DNA of 64,000 bases from Sporocytophaga myxococcoides. GTDB lineage: Bacteria; Bacteroidota; Bacteroidia; Cytophagales; Cytophagaceae. Shown piece by piece: positions 35,873 through 45,321 of the stretch. A program made the position numbers and the translations under genes. The stretch spans positions 248,001-312,000 of the forward strand of contig NZ_BBLT01000004.1 of the NCBI RefSeq assembly GCF_000775915.1, written 5' to 3'. Under the pieces are notes generated by a model that was not told the origin of the DNA, made no database searches, and saw only the letters and a list, made by a program, of their open reading frames with translations. Each line of letters opens with the position of its first letter. Position 1 is the first letter of the stretch.

Positions 35873-36967
35873 TTAACTTTTTTCTAAACTACTCACTATT
35901 GCTTTAAAAACTGTTTCTGATGAAAGCTGTGCCATACAAGATGTACCATGCACACAAACCCCTCTGTAGAAACACTCGCATTCTTTTGGAGGTGATACTA
36001 TCTGGCCTCGGTTATAGAGATAAAATTCATGTGGATTAAAAATATTATTCATCAACACAAGTGTTTTCTTTAACCCGACTGCGATATGCATCGCCATGGT
36101 CACCTGTGTAACAATTAACTCCATCTGATTCATCAGATTTACAAATTGAGGTAATGGAAAATATCCAAAATACAGAGCTCCGGATTTTTCAGATAACATC
36201 TTGTTTTTCTCGTTCTCTTGTGCGCCTCCCAAAAGCACTGGCTCAAAGCCATTTTCTTTAAGAATCTTTATTAGGTCCAGCCACTGCTCATTTGGCCATA
36301 ACCTGCTGGTCCACCGATCTCCACAGCCTGTATTTAAACCAATGTATTTTTTATTTTTATCAAGGTTCCAGACAAAACCTTTATCTTCATGATCATCAAA
36401 TAAATATTCTTCATTTTCAAATTTCCAGTCAAGGATTTCAAAGATTTCCTCAACATAAGATTTCTTATTTGCTTTGCTTACATCATCAAAAATTCCAGTG
36501 AGATACTTATGATTAGCCAGAGATGAAACAGGAAACGGCACTCCGTTTTTCAAAATGTATCCCATTTTTTTCCCAGCGGAGATTTTTGAAGCAAGTGCAC
36601 AGGCCTCTTTATCTTTATCCAGATTTATCAATACATCAAAATGTGTATTTTCAATGTAAAGGATATTCTTTAATTCAAAATTAAGGATCTCCTCTACAGA
36701 ACTTTTAGGAAGAATATCCGGAGAAAGTGTTAGCCAGGATATTTTCGCATTATTATATTCTTTTCTAAGCTTTCTGAGGATAGGGGTAGTTCTTATTACA
36801 TCTCCAATTGCCCCCAACTTTATTATAAGTATTTTGTATTCGATTTTTTTGTAGGAAGGACAACCTTGGCAGTGGTACCCAAATTCTTTATTAGGTTTGC
36901 AGGGAATATCTCCTTTAAAATAGAGACAATCCGTTTTTACTTCAATCGAATTTAAAAATTCCGACAT
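35873..36967 (-). CDS. Glycosyltransferase family 9 (heptosyltransferase-like) with Cys-rich termini
   Basis: 364 residues. The GT9 core begins KILIIKLGAIGDVIRTTPIL at about residue 45. YIGLNTGCGDRWTSRLWPNEQW and PVLLGGAQEN are conserved, and VTQVTMAMHIAVGL replaces the usual G-x-D-(S/T)-x2-x-H-x-A block. Before the core lies a Cys motif (DCLYFKGDIPCKPNKEFGYH, then CQGC), and the C-terminus has another Cys group (CECFYRGVCVHGTSC). These could bind a metal or form disulfides. It is the first of three glycosyltransferases, 58 bp after dnaG. Confidence 0.88.
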   Translation of the reverse strand: MSEFLNSIEVKTDCLYFKGDIPCKPNKEFGYHCQGCPSYKKIEYKILIIKLGAIGDVIRTTPILRKLRKEYNNAKISWLTLSPDILPKSSVEEILNFELKNILYIENTHFDVLINLDKDKEACALASKISAGKKMGYILKNGVPFPVSSLANHKYLTGIFDDVSKANKKSYVEEIFEILDWKFENEEYLFDDHEDKGFVWNLDKNKKYIGLNTGCGDRWTSRLWPNEQWLDLIKILKENGFEPVLLGGAQENEKNKMLSEKSGALYFGYFPLPQFVNLMNQMELIVTQVTMAMHIAVGLKKTLVLMNNIFNPHEFYLYNRGQIVSPPKECECFYRGVCVHGTSCMAQLSSETVFKAIVSSLEKS

Positions 36968-37025
36968 TTTTTTAAAATTAAATTATACGTTTAACAATAT
37001 TACAAAAATTAAGTAATCAGAAAAA

Positions 37026-38972
37026 TTATTTGGAGATTACGTTTCCTAGCATCTTAGCCAGTTCCATATCAACCTTTTTTAGATTTGTATAGATCATCAT
37101 AAGCCTTATCTGTTCCTCTTCCGAAGGATTATTTTTCAGTTGTTCCTTATTTTGCTCCAACAGGAACATTACATTTAGCTTTTTAAGCTTTAAAACACAG
37201 GAATATATTATTTCCGCTAAATTATCTTCTTCTTTGGTAATATAGATCTTAAACTTTTGTTCCCAGTTTGGGCTATAGTCATATTTGGTAACCAGCATAT
37301 CCACAGCCTCATTTCTGATTTTTTCATCATTATGCTGAATAAAAAAGCCTTTGTCAGGTAAATTGCCCATATCATGCTCTGACTTGATCATTTCGAGCAT
37401 CCTCCTGTATATATCAGTATGAAAATCAATATCTTCCACCTGCTCCAGTACATACTCATATAATCTTTTCGATTCTTCCAGCTTTACAGGGGCATAATTT
37501 ACAATAAGCCTTAATATTTCCCTCTCGTGTGCCTCAATAGCACTCATTTCAGGTTTTTTCTCTTCCCTGATAGGCTCATAATCAGGATTGAAAAAATCTG
37601 GTGGCAAGTCAGGAGGAGGAATTTCTTCGTGCTTCTTTTCCTGATTCTTTTTAAGGACAATCTTATTATATTCGGAAATGAGGGTTTGCTCCTCTATTTC
37701 CATGAGGGCGCTGCATTGTTTGAAAAAAACAGCTCTTTTAATAGCATCAGGGATTTTAGAAATACTTTCTACAATCTCTCTGATCACTCCTGCTTTTTTA
37801 ACAGGATCACCTTCCGTTTCTTTTAAAAATAGAGCTGTTTTAAAACTAATAAAATCTTTTTTGGAAGCCTTTATATACTTCTTAAATTCTTCACCTCCTA
37901 GTTTTCTGACAAAGCTGTCTGGATCTTCACTATCGGGGAAGGTCACCACATTCACATTCATCCCTTGCTCCAATATCATGTCGATACCACGCATGGATGC
38001 TTTTATACCAGCAATATCTCCGTCATAAAGTATGGTAATATTAATGGTATACCGGCTTATCAGTCGCACCTGATCCTCTGTCAGTGAAGTACCTGAAGAA
38101 GCTACCACGTTTTCAATTCCTGCCTGGTGCAAACTTATTACGTCTGTATAACCTTCGACAAGAAAACAGTTATCTTCCTGACGAATAGACTGTTTAGCCT
38201 GATAGATTCCGTAAAGTATTTTACTTTTATGATAAACTTCAGTTTCAGGAGAGTTCAGGTATTTAGGCTGATTTTTATCTGTTTTCAGAATCCTGGCACC
38301 GAATGCAATTACCTTTCCTGTCACATTGTGAATTGGAAAAATTACCCTTGCCCTGAATCTGTCGTAGTGTCTTACAGAATTTTTATCATTCGCATTTTCC
38401 TTCCGCACAACCAATCCGGCTTTCTCCAGCATTTCAATAGAAAAACCTTCTTTTACAGCTTGTTTAAAAAGCCCTTCCCATTCCTCAAGACTATAGCCAA
38501 GATCAAACTTCTTAATAGTAGAGTCTGAAAAACCTCTTTCTTTGAAATAGCTGTAACCAATAGATTGTCCTTTATCATGTTCCTGTAATATCTTCTGAAA
38601 ATAATTCTTTGCATATTGCAGGACGATCAGGAGACTTTCCCTTTCATTTTGCTTATGAAAGTCAACATCTTTGGTGGATCCTTCCGGTATATCTATGCCA
38701 TATTTCTTAGCAAGATATCTCATTGCCTCAATATAGCTCAAACCTTCAATATCCATCACAAAACGGATAGCATCTCCGGCTTTGCCACAACCAAAACATT
38801 TGTAAATGCCTTTTGCCGGAGTTACTGCAAATGAGGGTGTTTTTTCATTATGAAAAGGGCAACAGGCACTGTAGTAATGACCTTTTTTCTTGAGTGTTAC
38901 AAAATCCCCAATGACTTCTACGATATCAATGCTTTCATTAATCTTGTCGAGGATCTCCTTTGAAACTGCCAT
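37026..38972 (-). CDS. dnaG: DNA primase DnaG
   Basis: 648 residues. It synthesises RNA primers at replication forks. The CHC2 zinc finger is at about 38-66 (CCPFHNEKTPSFAV, then YKCFGCGKAGD). The catalytic core has the TOPRIM motifs LVEGYTDVISLHQAG (about 268) and ILYDGDIAGIKA. The C-terminal part is the DnaB-interaction domain and is poorly conserved, as usual. It heads the minus-strand run down to surE. The promoter region (38973-39221) contains DnaA-box-like sites. Confidence 0.97.
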   Translation of the reverse strand: MAVSKEILDKINESIDIVEVIGDFVTLKKKGHYYSACCPFHNEKTPSFAVTPAKGIYKCFGCGKAGDAIRFVMDIEGLSYIEAMRYLAKKYGIDIPEGSTKDVDFHKQNERESLLIVLQYAKNYFQKILQEHDKGQSIGYSYFKERGFSDSTIKKFDLGYSLEEWEGLFKQAVKEGFSIEMLEKAGLVVRKENANDKNSVRHYDRFRARVIFPIHNVTGKVIAFGARILKTDKNQPKYLNSPETEVYHKSKILYGIYQAKQSIRQEDNCFLVEGYTDVISLHQAGIENVVASSGTSLTEDQVRLISRYTINITILYDGDIAGIKASMRGIDMILEQGMNVNVVTFPDSEDPDSFVRKLGGEEFKKYIKASKKDFISFKTALFLKETEGDPVKKAGVIREIVESISKIPDAIKRAVFFKQCSALMEIEEQTLISEYNKIVLKKNQEKKHEEIPPPDLPPDFFNPDYEPIREEKKPEMSAIEAHEREILRLIVNYAPVKLEESKRLYEYVLEQVEDIDFHTDIYRRMLEMIKSEHDMGNLPDKGFFIQHNDEKIRNEAVDMLVTKYDYSPNWEQKFKIYITKEEDNLAEIIYSCVLKLKKLNVMFLLEQNKEQLKNNPSEEEQIRLMMIYTNLKKVDMELAKMLGNVISK

Positions 38973-39123
38973 TCTGCCTTAAAATTATGAGGTATTAAAT
39001 TTAACAAATTTAAATGAGGCATTGAAACAACACTTTTTATTATACGATTAATAACATTTTAACATTTTTAAAGACTTGTCCAAATGAATTGAAAATGAAT
39101 TTTCATTTCTCATATCCCACATT

Positions 39124-39168
39124 TTATCAACAGATTATACACGCATTCATTAATCCTAATGTGGAAAA
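39124..39168. promoter_or_regulatory. Cluster of three DnaA-box-like sites upstream of dnaG
   Basis: TTATCAACA at 39124-39132, TTATACACG at 39135-39143 and, on the minus strand, TTTTCCACA at 39160-39168, each one mismatch from TTATNCACA or TTATCCACA. They lie in the divergent dnaG/cytochrome c gap. This could be DnaA control of dnaG, a secondary origin element, or chance in AT-rich DNA. Confidence 0.3.
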
Positions 39169-39169
39169 G

Positions 39170-39177
39170 TATCTTTG
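39170..39177 (+). promoter_or_regulatory. -7 promoter element of the cytochrome c gene
   Basis: TATCTTTG matches TAnnTTTG exactly and lies 45 bp before the start codon. No clear TTTG is seen at -33. Confidence 0.4.
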
Positions 39178-39221
39178 ACCTATTTTTTTTATTACCTTTA
39201 AAACTCGATTAAAAATTATTT

Positions 39222-40202
39222 ATGAAAAAACTTTTTAGAGCACTCTTATTCATCTTTTCAGGCGTTTTTATTTTGCTTATCGGTGCTCTTACTTATATGA
39301 AAGTCGCTTTGCCAAATGTTGGCCCCGCTCCGGAAATGAAAGTCGATATGAGTCAGGAAAGAATTGAAAGGGGGAAATACCTTGCTAATCATGTATCTGT
39401 TTGCATGGATTGCCATTCGGGAAGAGACTGGAATAAATTTGCAGGTCCGATGATAGAAGGAACACTTGGCGGCGGAGGGGAAGAATTCAGTCAGATATTC
39501 GGATTCCCAGGTGCATTTTATGCACATAATATTTCACCAATCGGACTTGGCGACTGGACAGACGGAGAAATTTTCAGAGCAATTACAAGTGGAGTTTCCA
39601 AAAACGGAACAGCCTTATTCCCTGTGATGCCACACCCTGCCTATGGTAAAATGGATGAAGAAGATATCAAATGTATCATCGCTTATCTCAGAACATTAAA
39701 GCCTGTAGGCAAACAGGCTCCGAAGTCTAAAGCTGATTTCCCTATGAATTTCATTATCAATACCATCCCTCAAAAGCCTGATTTTCAAAAAGTTCCCGAC
39801 ACCACAGATCAAATAGCCTACGGAAAGTATATCTATACTGCAGCCGCCTGCACGGATTGCCATACCAAACAAGACAATGGAAGCAAAATCAAAGGCATGG
39901 AAGATGCCGGAGGATTTGAATTTCCCCTTCCTTATGGCGGTACTGTCAGATCTGCAAATATTACTCCTGATAAAGAGACGGGTATAGGTAACTGGACTGA
40001 AGAGCAGTTTGTAAAAAGATTTAAGGCTTATTCGGACTCAGCAGCAAGGAATATGAATGTTCAGGAAGGGCGTTTCAATACGACAATGCCATGGACGATG
40101 TATGCAGGAATGAAAGAAGGAGACCTTAAAGCTCTTTATGCCTACCTTAAAACTATTCCTCCCGTAAAAAATAATGTAGTATTATTTTCACCAAAAGAAT
40201 AA
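39222..40202 (+). CDS. Di-haem cytochrome c
   Basis: 326 residues. An N-terminal membrane anchor or signal (about 5-27) is followed by two cytochrome c domains. Haem attachment motifs are CMDCH at residues 61-65 and CTDCH at about 210-214, each with later Met residues for axial ligation (for example PVMPHPAYGKM). The layout resembles cytochrome subunits of alcohol or aldehyde dehydrogenases, but no dehydrogenase gene is adjacent. It is likely periplasmic. Confidence 0.9.
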   Translation: MKKLFRALLFIFSGVFILLIGALTYMKVALPNVGPAPEMKVDMSQERIERGKYLANHVSVCMDCHSGRDWNKFAGPMIEGTLGGGGEEFSQIFGFPGAFYAHNISPIGLGDWTDGEIFRAITSGVSKNGTALFPVMPHPAYGKMDEEDIKCIIAYLRTLKPVGKQAPKSKADFPMNFIINTIPQKPDFQKVPDTTDQIAYGKYIYTAAACTDCHTKQDNGSKIKGMEDAGGFEFPLPYGGTVRSANITPDKETGIGNWTEEQFVKRFKAYSDSAARNMNVQEGRFNTTMPWTMYAGMKEGDLKALYAYLKTIPPVKNNVVLFSPKE

Positions 40203-40311
40203 TTACTCAATTAATTAAGGGAAAGGACAACTTATTCGGGAATAGTTTTGTTAAGACTTTTGAGCATTTTTGAGTAAATTGCACAGATACAACAGAAGGA
40301 TTATTTAATTG

Positions 40312-41409
40312 ATGATTTTTACTAAAGAACAAATTCTTAAAGCCTTATCTACAGTTCAGGAACCTGATCTGAAAAAGGATCTTGTTACCTTAAACATGAT
40401 TAAGGACGTTCAGACTGAAGGGAATAAAATTTCATTTACAGTAGTTTTAACAACTCCTGCCTGCCCACTCAAAGAACTTATCAAATCTTCATGCATAGAA
40501 GCAATTCACCAACATGTATCTGCTGATGCTAAGGTTGAAGTTCATATGACTGCAGACGTTACATCGGCAAGAACGAGTGCGGGACCAATGCTTCCGGGAG
40601 TCAAAAATATTATAGCCATATCTTCAGGAAAAGGCGGTGTAGGTAAATCTACTGTAACTGCCAATCTTGCCATAGCTCTTACCAAACTAGGAGCTAAAGT
40701 AGGTTTGATAGATGCGGATATTTTCGGGCCTTCAATGCCTACGATGTTTGACCTTGAAGATGTGCGCCCGAGCGTTATTCAGGAAAACGGAAAAAATTTC
40801 ATCATTCCTGTAAAGCAATACGGTGTAGAATTAATGTCTATCGGATTCCTTACACCTCCTGACCATGCAATGGTTTGGAGAGGTCCAATGGCAAGTTCTG
40901 CATTGAAGCAATTCTTTTCAGATTGCAAATGGGGAGAACTTGATTATCTTTTGATAGATCTGCCTCCCGGAACCAGCGATATTCACCTGACTCTCGTACA
41001 GACTGTATCAGTAACAGGGGCAATAGTGGTGACCACTCCTCAGAAAGTTGCACTTGCAGATGCACAAAGAGGATTAGGGATGTTCAGACAACCACAAATT
41101 AACGTACCTGTTTTGGGAGTTGTTGAAAATATGGCTTATTTTACCCCTCTTGAACTCCCTGATAATAAATACTTTATTTTCGGAGAAAATGGAGGCAGAG
41201 AATTTGCCGAAAGTAATAACGTTCCTTTATTAGGACAAATACCTTTGGTGCAGGGAATCAGAGAATGCGGAGACAACGGAAAACCGGCAGCGATGCAAAA
41301 TGACGTTATTGCCGAAGCATTCAGAGAACTGGCAGAAACACTGGCTCAACAAGTAGCGATCAGAAATGCAAGTGCAGAAGCTACCAAAAGAGTAGAAATA
41401 AAAGTTTAA
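40312..41409 (+). CDS. mrp: Mrp/ApbC/NBP35-type iron-sulfur carrier ATPase
   Basis: 365 residues from the ATG at 40312; a TTG three bases earlier is in frame. The N-terminal MIP18/DUF59 domain (about 1-90) precedes the P-loop ATPase domain with the deviant Walker A SSGKGGVGKSTVTANLA at about 103. LIDADIFGPSMPTMF and LIDLPPGTSDIHLTL follow. It carries Fe-S clusters to apoproteins. The C-terminal CxxC of many family members is not seen. The next gene, a NifU-like scaffold, starts 33 bp downstream, supporting an Fe-S role. Confidence 0.94.
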   Translation: MIFTKEQILKALSTVQEPDLKKDLVTLNMIKDVQTEGNKISFTVVLTTPACPLKELIKSSCIEAIHQHVSADAKVEVHMTADVTSARTSAGPMLPGVKNIIAISSGKGGVGKSTVTANLAIALTKLGAKVGLIDADIFGPSMPTMFDLEDVRPSVIQENGKNFIIPVKQYGVELMSIGFLTPPDHAMVWRGPMASSALKQFFSDCKWGELDYLLIDLPPGTSDIHLTLVQTVSVTGAIVVTTPQKVALADAQRGLGMFRQPQINVPVLGVVENMAYFTPLELPDNKYFIFGENGGREFAESNNVPLLGQIPLVQGIRECGDNGKPAAMQNDVIAEAFRELAETLAQQVAIRNASAEATKRVEIKV

Positions 41410-41442
41410 AACATTAAGTTTAAAAGGCTTATATAAGATAAA

Positions 41443-41742
41443 ATGGATACTACAGCACCAAATTCAGGACTAATTGAAAAAGTAGAAACTGCTTTAAACA
41501 GCATCAGACCATACCTAGAAGCTGACGGAGGTAATGTAAGAGTAATAGAAGTAACAGAAGATATGGTTGCCAAACTTGAGCTTCTGGGAGCTTGCGGTTC
41601 ATGCCCGATGTCAACGATGACATTAAAAGCAGGAGTTGAAGAAGCGATCAAAAAAGCTGTTCCTGAAATTACCAGTGTGGTTGCTGTAAATATCACAGCC
41701 CCGGATGACCCGCACGCTGTAATGCCTTCAACGGTATACTAG
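41443..41742 (+). CDS. NifU-like C-terminal domain protein (Fe-S scaffold)
   Basis: 99 residues, a single NifU_C domain. IRPYLEADGGNVRVIEV and LLGACGSCPMSTMTLKAGVE are the signature, with the cluster-binding CxxC at about residues 51-54. It assembles or carries a [4Fe-4S] cluster. It is adjacent to the Mrp ATPase and likely co-transcribed with it. Confidence 0.95.
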   Translation: MDTTAPNSGLIEKVETALNSIRPYLEADGGNVRVIEVTEDMVAKLELLGACGSCPMSTMTLKAGVEEAIKKAVPEITSVVAVNITAPDDPHAVMPSTVY

Positions 41743-41849
41743 TAGTTATTCAACTTAGTGCGAAAACAATAATACCTCATTGCTGTCGGTATTAATTTTT
41801 AATATAACAAACCAAACATACTTTAACCGGTAAAAAGAAGGATTATATC

Positions 41850-44543
41850 ATGAAAATAGGAATATTTTTTGGCGGACAGTCAAGAGAAAGAGAAATTTCC
41901 TTTGCAGGTGGACGTACCGTTTATGACAACCTTAACAAGAATTTATTTGAAGCCGTCCCAATCTTTGTTGACAGTGTAGGTGACTTTATCCTTCTGGATT
42001 GGCAATATATATATAAAGGAACTATCAGAGACTTTTTTCCCCCATTTAACCATCTTCCTCCTACTCCGCACGGATTTCAGATATATATCGAATCTCTGGG
42101 TGATCTAACTATAGAAGAAAGAGAGAACGTTATCCGTCAGGTTGGAAGAAGAATTCAACCGGATGAATTTTCAAAACTCTTTGACTTTGCATTTCTTGCA
42201 CTTCATGGTCCATACGGTGAAGATGGTAATATTCAGGGATTATTAGAGTGGTATAATATTCCTTATTCAGGATCAGGCATACTCCCTTCTTCAATCGGAA
42301 TCAATAAGATCGTTCAGAAGAAACTGATGAAGAATGCAGGATTTCCAGGACCTAAAAATCTTTATCTGAAAAAAGCAGATTGGCTGAATGAAACAGACAA
42401 ATCTACTTTTTTTAATCACTTCAGAAATGAACTGGGACTTCCATTTGTGGTAAAAGCTCCTTATCAAGGATCTTCAATAGGAATCTCGGTAATCAGCAAA
42501 GAAGATACTCAGGCTTTTGAGAAAGCTGTTTACAGAAGCTTTTTCATGCAGCCGGTTTCAAAACACGACTGGACAAGCCTTTCAGAAGAAGGCAAAATCA
42601 ATTTCATAAGAACATTAACGGATATACGTGATGGTATAGGTCTGCCGGTAATGATCAGTGGCAATAAAGTCAATCATCCGGAACATCTATTCGATCAACT
42701 AAACTATCACTTCAGCCAGTCTGACTCCACGCTGATCCTTGAAAGCCTTGACAACGAAGAAGAAATTGTCATTGAAGGTTTTATCAGTGGCAAAGAGTTC
42801 AGTTGTATAGTAGTGCAGGATGAAAATGGGAAAGCTATAGCCCTTCCTCCTACAGAAATTCGCAAAGGCAATGAAGTGTTTGACTATCGCTCAAAGTACC
42901 TTCCGGGAATGAGCAGGAAAGTTACACCGATTGACATTCCAACCAATCAGATAGAAGGAATCCGAACAGCATGCGAGCGTCTTTTCAATGAATTAAACTT
43001 TAATGTATATGCACGACTTGATGGGTTCATCAATCAGGAAGGAGAAATTTTTCTGAACGATCCGAATACTACTTCGGGAATGCTTCCATCAAGTTTCTTT
43101 TTCCATCAGGCTGCCGAGATAGGGTTAAATCCATCTCAATTCCTGACCTATATTATCAGAACATCCATTGCGGAAAGAATAAAAACAGGTAAGAAAACTT
43201 TTGCATTCAAGCAGTTATTAAACACTCTTGATACAAATCTGCACAGACTGAATACAGAGGCTTCTGAAAAAACAAAAGTAGCTGTAATCATGGGTGGTTA
43301 TTCTTCCGAAAGACATATCTCCGTAGAAAGCGGAAGGAACATCTTTGAGAAACTGGCCTCCAGCAAGAAATATGAGCCTGTACCGATTTTCCTCACAGGA
43401 AATGAAGACTCGCACAAATTGTATCTTATCCCTGTAAACATCATGCTGAAAGACAATGCAGATGATATCAGAGACAAAGTCCTTGCTGCGGATTCAAAAT
43501 CCAAACATCCTGTTATACAGAAAGTAATCACTGAAGCGAAAGATATCACTGTTAAATATACAGGTAATGCCATTCTTGAGCCCAGAGAAATCAGCTATCC
43601 GGAACTGGCGGAAAAAGTTGATTCGGTATTTATTGCATTACATGGAAGACCCGGAGAAGATGGTGTAGTTCAAAGTAATCTGGAGAAATTCGGTGTTCCA
43701 TACAATGGATCAGGAGTTGAAAGCTCTAAGATTACCATTAATAAATATGAGACAAATAAACTTCTCAGAGAAAATGGTGTAAAGGTTGCCAATCATAAAC
43801 TCGTATTCAAAAATGAGTGGGCAGATAACTATGAAACTCTTATTAAAGAAATCGAAAGCACTTTTCAATATCCTATCATAGCAAAGCCAGCTGACGATGG
43901 TTGCAGCTCTGCGGTAAAGAAAATTAACAACCTGGAAGAACTGACAGCTTATGCAAAATTGATCTTTGCATGGGATGATTTAAAAGATTCAGAGTCTTCA
44001 AGAACTTTAAAACTAAAGTACAACGAAGAGTTTCCCTGCAAAAACTATTTTCTGATAGAAGATCTTGTAAGCAAGGGTGATGCAAAACATTTCCTTGAAG
44101 TTACAGGAGGTTTACTTACCAGATTTAATGCAAGCGGGGAAATTGAATATGAAATGTTTGAACCTAGTGAAACCCTGGCTACCGGAGATGTCCTTTCTCT
44201 TGAGGAGAAATTTCTTGCCGGTGAAGGTCAGAATATAACACCAGCCAGATACAGCAAAGATCCTGAAGCTCAGAAATATATTTCGTCCCAGGTAAGAACT
44301 GAACTGCAAAGAGCTGCAAAAATTCTTAATATTCAGGGATATGCCCGTATTGATGCATTCGTTAAAATATATGATGATAACAGAGCAGAGACAATAGTTA
44401 TAGAGGTAAACTCGTTGCCAGGTATGACTCCGGCAACCTGTATTTTCCACCAGACTGCGATCAACGGTTATAAGCCTTATGATTTCATTGACAAAATACT
44501 TACATTCGGAATTGAAAGAAATAACAGAAAAGTTTTAATATAA
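41850..44543 (+). CDS. ddl: Tandem fused D-alanine-D-alanine ligase (two ATP-grasp modules)
   Basis: 897 residues, more than twice the usual 300-370. Module 1 (1 to about 455) starts MKIGIFFGGQSREREIS, with ALHGPYGEDGNIQGLLE (about 117), PYQGSSIGIS (about 204) and ARLDGF, then LNDPNTTSGM (about 401). Module 2 starts near 475 (VAVIMGGYSSERHISVESG), with ALHGRPGEDGVVQ (about 596), PADDGCSSAV (about 681) and ARIDAF, then VIEVNSLPGMTP (about 849). Loop residues vary: the usual EGSSVG is QGSSIG in module 1 and DGCSSA in module 2. D-Ala-D-Ala or a related dipeptide is the expected product. The PASTA gene begins at the next base. Confidence 0.9.
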   Translation: MKIGIFFGGQSREREISFAGGRTVYDNLNKNLFEAVPIFVDSVGDFILLDWQYIYKGTIRDFFPPFNHLPPTPHGFQIYIESLGDLTIEERENVIRQVGRRIQPDEFSKLFDFAFLALHGPYGEDGNIQGLLEWYNIPYSGSGILPSSIGINKIVQKKLMKNAGFPGPKNLYLKKADWLNETDKSTFFNHFRNELGLPFVVKAPYQGSSIGISVISKEDTQAFEKAVYRSFFMQPVSKHDWTSLSEEGKINFIRTLTDIRDGIGLPVMISGNKVNHPEHLFDQLNYHFSQSDSTLILESLDNEEEIVIEGFISGKEFSCIVVQDENGKAIALPPTEIRKGNEVFDYRSKYLPGMSRKVTPIDIPTNQIEGIRTACERLFNELNFNVYARLDGFINQEGEIFLNDPNTTSGMLPSSFFFHQAAEIGLNPSQFLTYIIRTSIAERIKTGKKTFAFKQLLNTLDTNLHRLNTEASEKTKVAVIMGGYSSERHISVESGRNIFEKLASSKKYEPVPIFLTGNEDSHKLYLIPVNIMLKDNADDIRDKVLAADSKSKHPVIQKVITEAKDITVKYTGNAILEPREISYPELAEKVDSVFIALHGRPGEDGVVQSNLEKFGVPYNGSGVESSKITINKYETNKLLRENGVKVANHKLVFKNEWADNYETLIKEIESTFQYPIIAKPADDGCSSAVKKINNLEELTAYAKLIFAWDDLKDSESSRTLKLKYNEEFPCKNYFLIEDLVSKGDAKHFLEVTGGLLTRFNASGEIEYEMFEPSETLATGDVLSLEEKFLAGEGQNITPARYSKDPEAQKYISSQVRTELQRAAKILNIQGYARIDAFVKIYDDNRAETIVIEVNSLPGMTPATCIFHQTAINGYKPYDFIDKILTFGIERNNRKVLI

Positions 44544-45311
44544 ATGATTTTTAAAGCAAACTCCTGGAAGCACATAGTCATTCATGTGATCATCATTGCA
44601 GTATTATTTTTCGGACTGTTGGCCATGTTCTTTTACTTCTATCTCCCTTCTGCCACGAAGCATGGGGAAAGCATAACAGTACCCAAACTAACCGGAATGA
44701 CTGTAGCGGAACTTGACGAATTTCTTTCATCCAGAAACCTGAGATACCAAATCAATGACTCTACTTATGTAAGCGGAAGCAAGCCACATACTGTCCTTTC
44801 CCAACACCCACTTGAAGGATCAAAAGTAAAAGATGGCAGAAAGATTTATATTTCTGTAAGCTCTTTGAATCCCCCAAAAGTTAAAATGCCTAACCTTGTA
44901 GACCTTTCCCTGAAAAGTGCCGAAATGATGCTTAAAGGTTATGATCTTATTCTTGCCGGAACACAATATGTGCCAAGCCCATACTCAAATGTGGTAATAG
45001 ACCAGTTGGTGGACGGAAAGCATATCGAACATGGTGCACCAGTATCAAAAGGAACCAAAGTAACATTAATGGTAGGAAATGGAACCGGGACAGAAGAAAA
45101 AGAAATACCTGATCTGATAGGAATGCCTCTGGATGAAGCCAGAGTTTTACTTGCCGGAACGGGACTTTCCATTTCAGAAAAAGCTGACCCTGAATCCACA
45201 GAGCCGGAAGGAACAGTAATCAGACAAAAACCTGCTGCCGGAGAAAAATTAAAAATAGGAGAAATCGTTGATGTATGGGTAGCCGGTCAACCGACTACAT
45301 TGACTCGTTAA
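44544..45311 (+). CDS. PASTA-domain membrane protein
   Basis: 255 residues. One membrane segment at about 11-32 (IVIHVIIIAVLFFGLLAMFF) is followed by three PASTA repeats: VPKLTGMTVAELDEFL, MPNLVDLSLKSAEMML and IPDLIGMPLDEARVLL. PASTA domains bind peptidoglycan stem peptides or muropeptides. Its ATG directly follows the ligase stop, a coupling that suggests a shared role in cell-wall synthesis. No kinase or transpeptidase domain is fused here. Confidence 0.92.
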   Translation: MIFKANSWKHIVIHVIIIAVLFFGLLAMFFYFYLPSATKHGESITVPKLTGMTVAELDEFLSSRNLRYQINDSTYVSGSKPHTVLSQHPLEGSKVKDGRKIYISVSSLNPPKVKMPNLVDLSLKSAEMMLKGYDLILAGTQYVPSPYSNVVIDQLVDGKHIEHGAPVSKGTKVTLMVGNGTGTEEKEIPDLIGMPLDEARVLLAGTGLSISEKADPESTEPEGTVIRQKPAAGEKLKIGEIVDVWVAGQPTTLTR

Positions 45312-45321
45312 AATTATCTAT

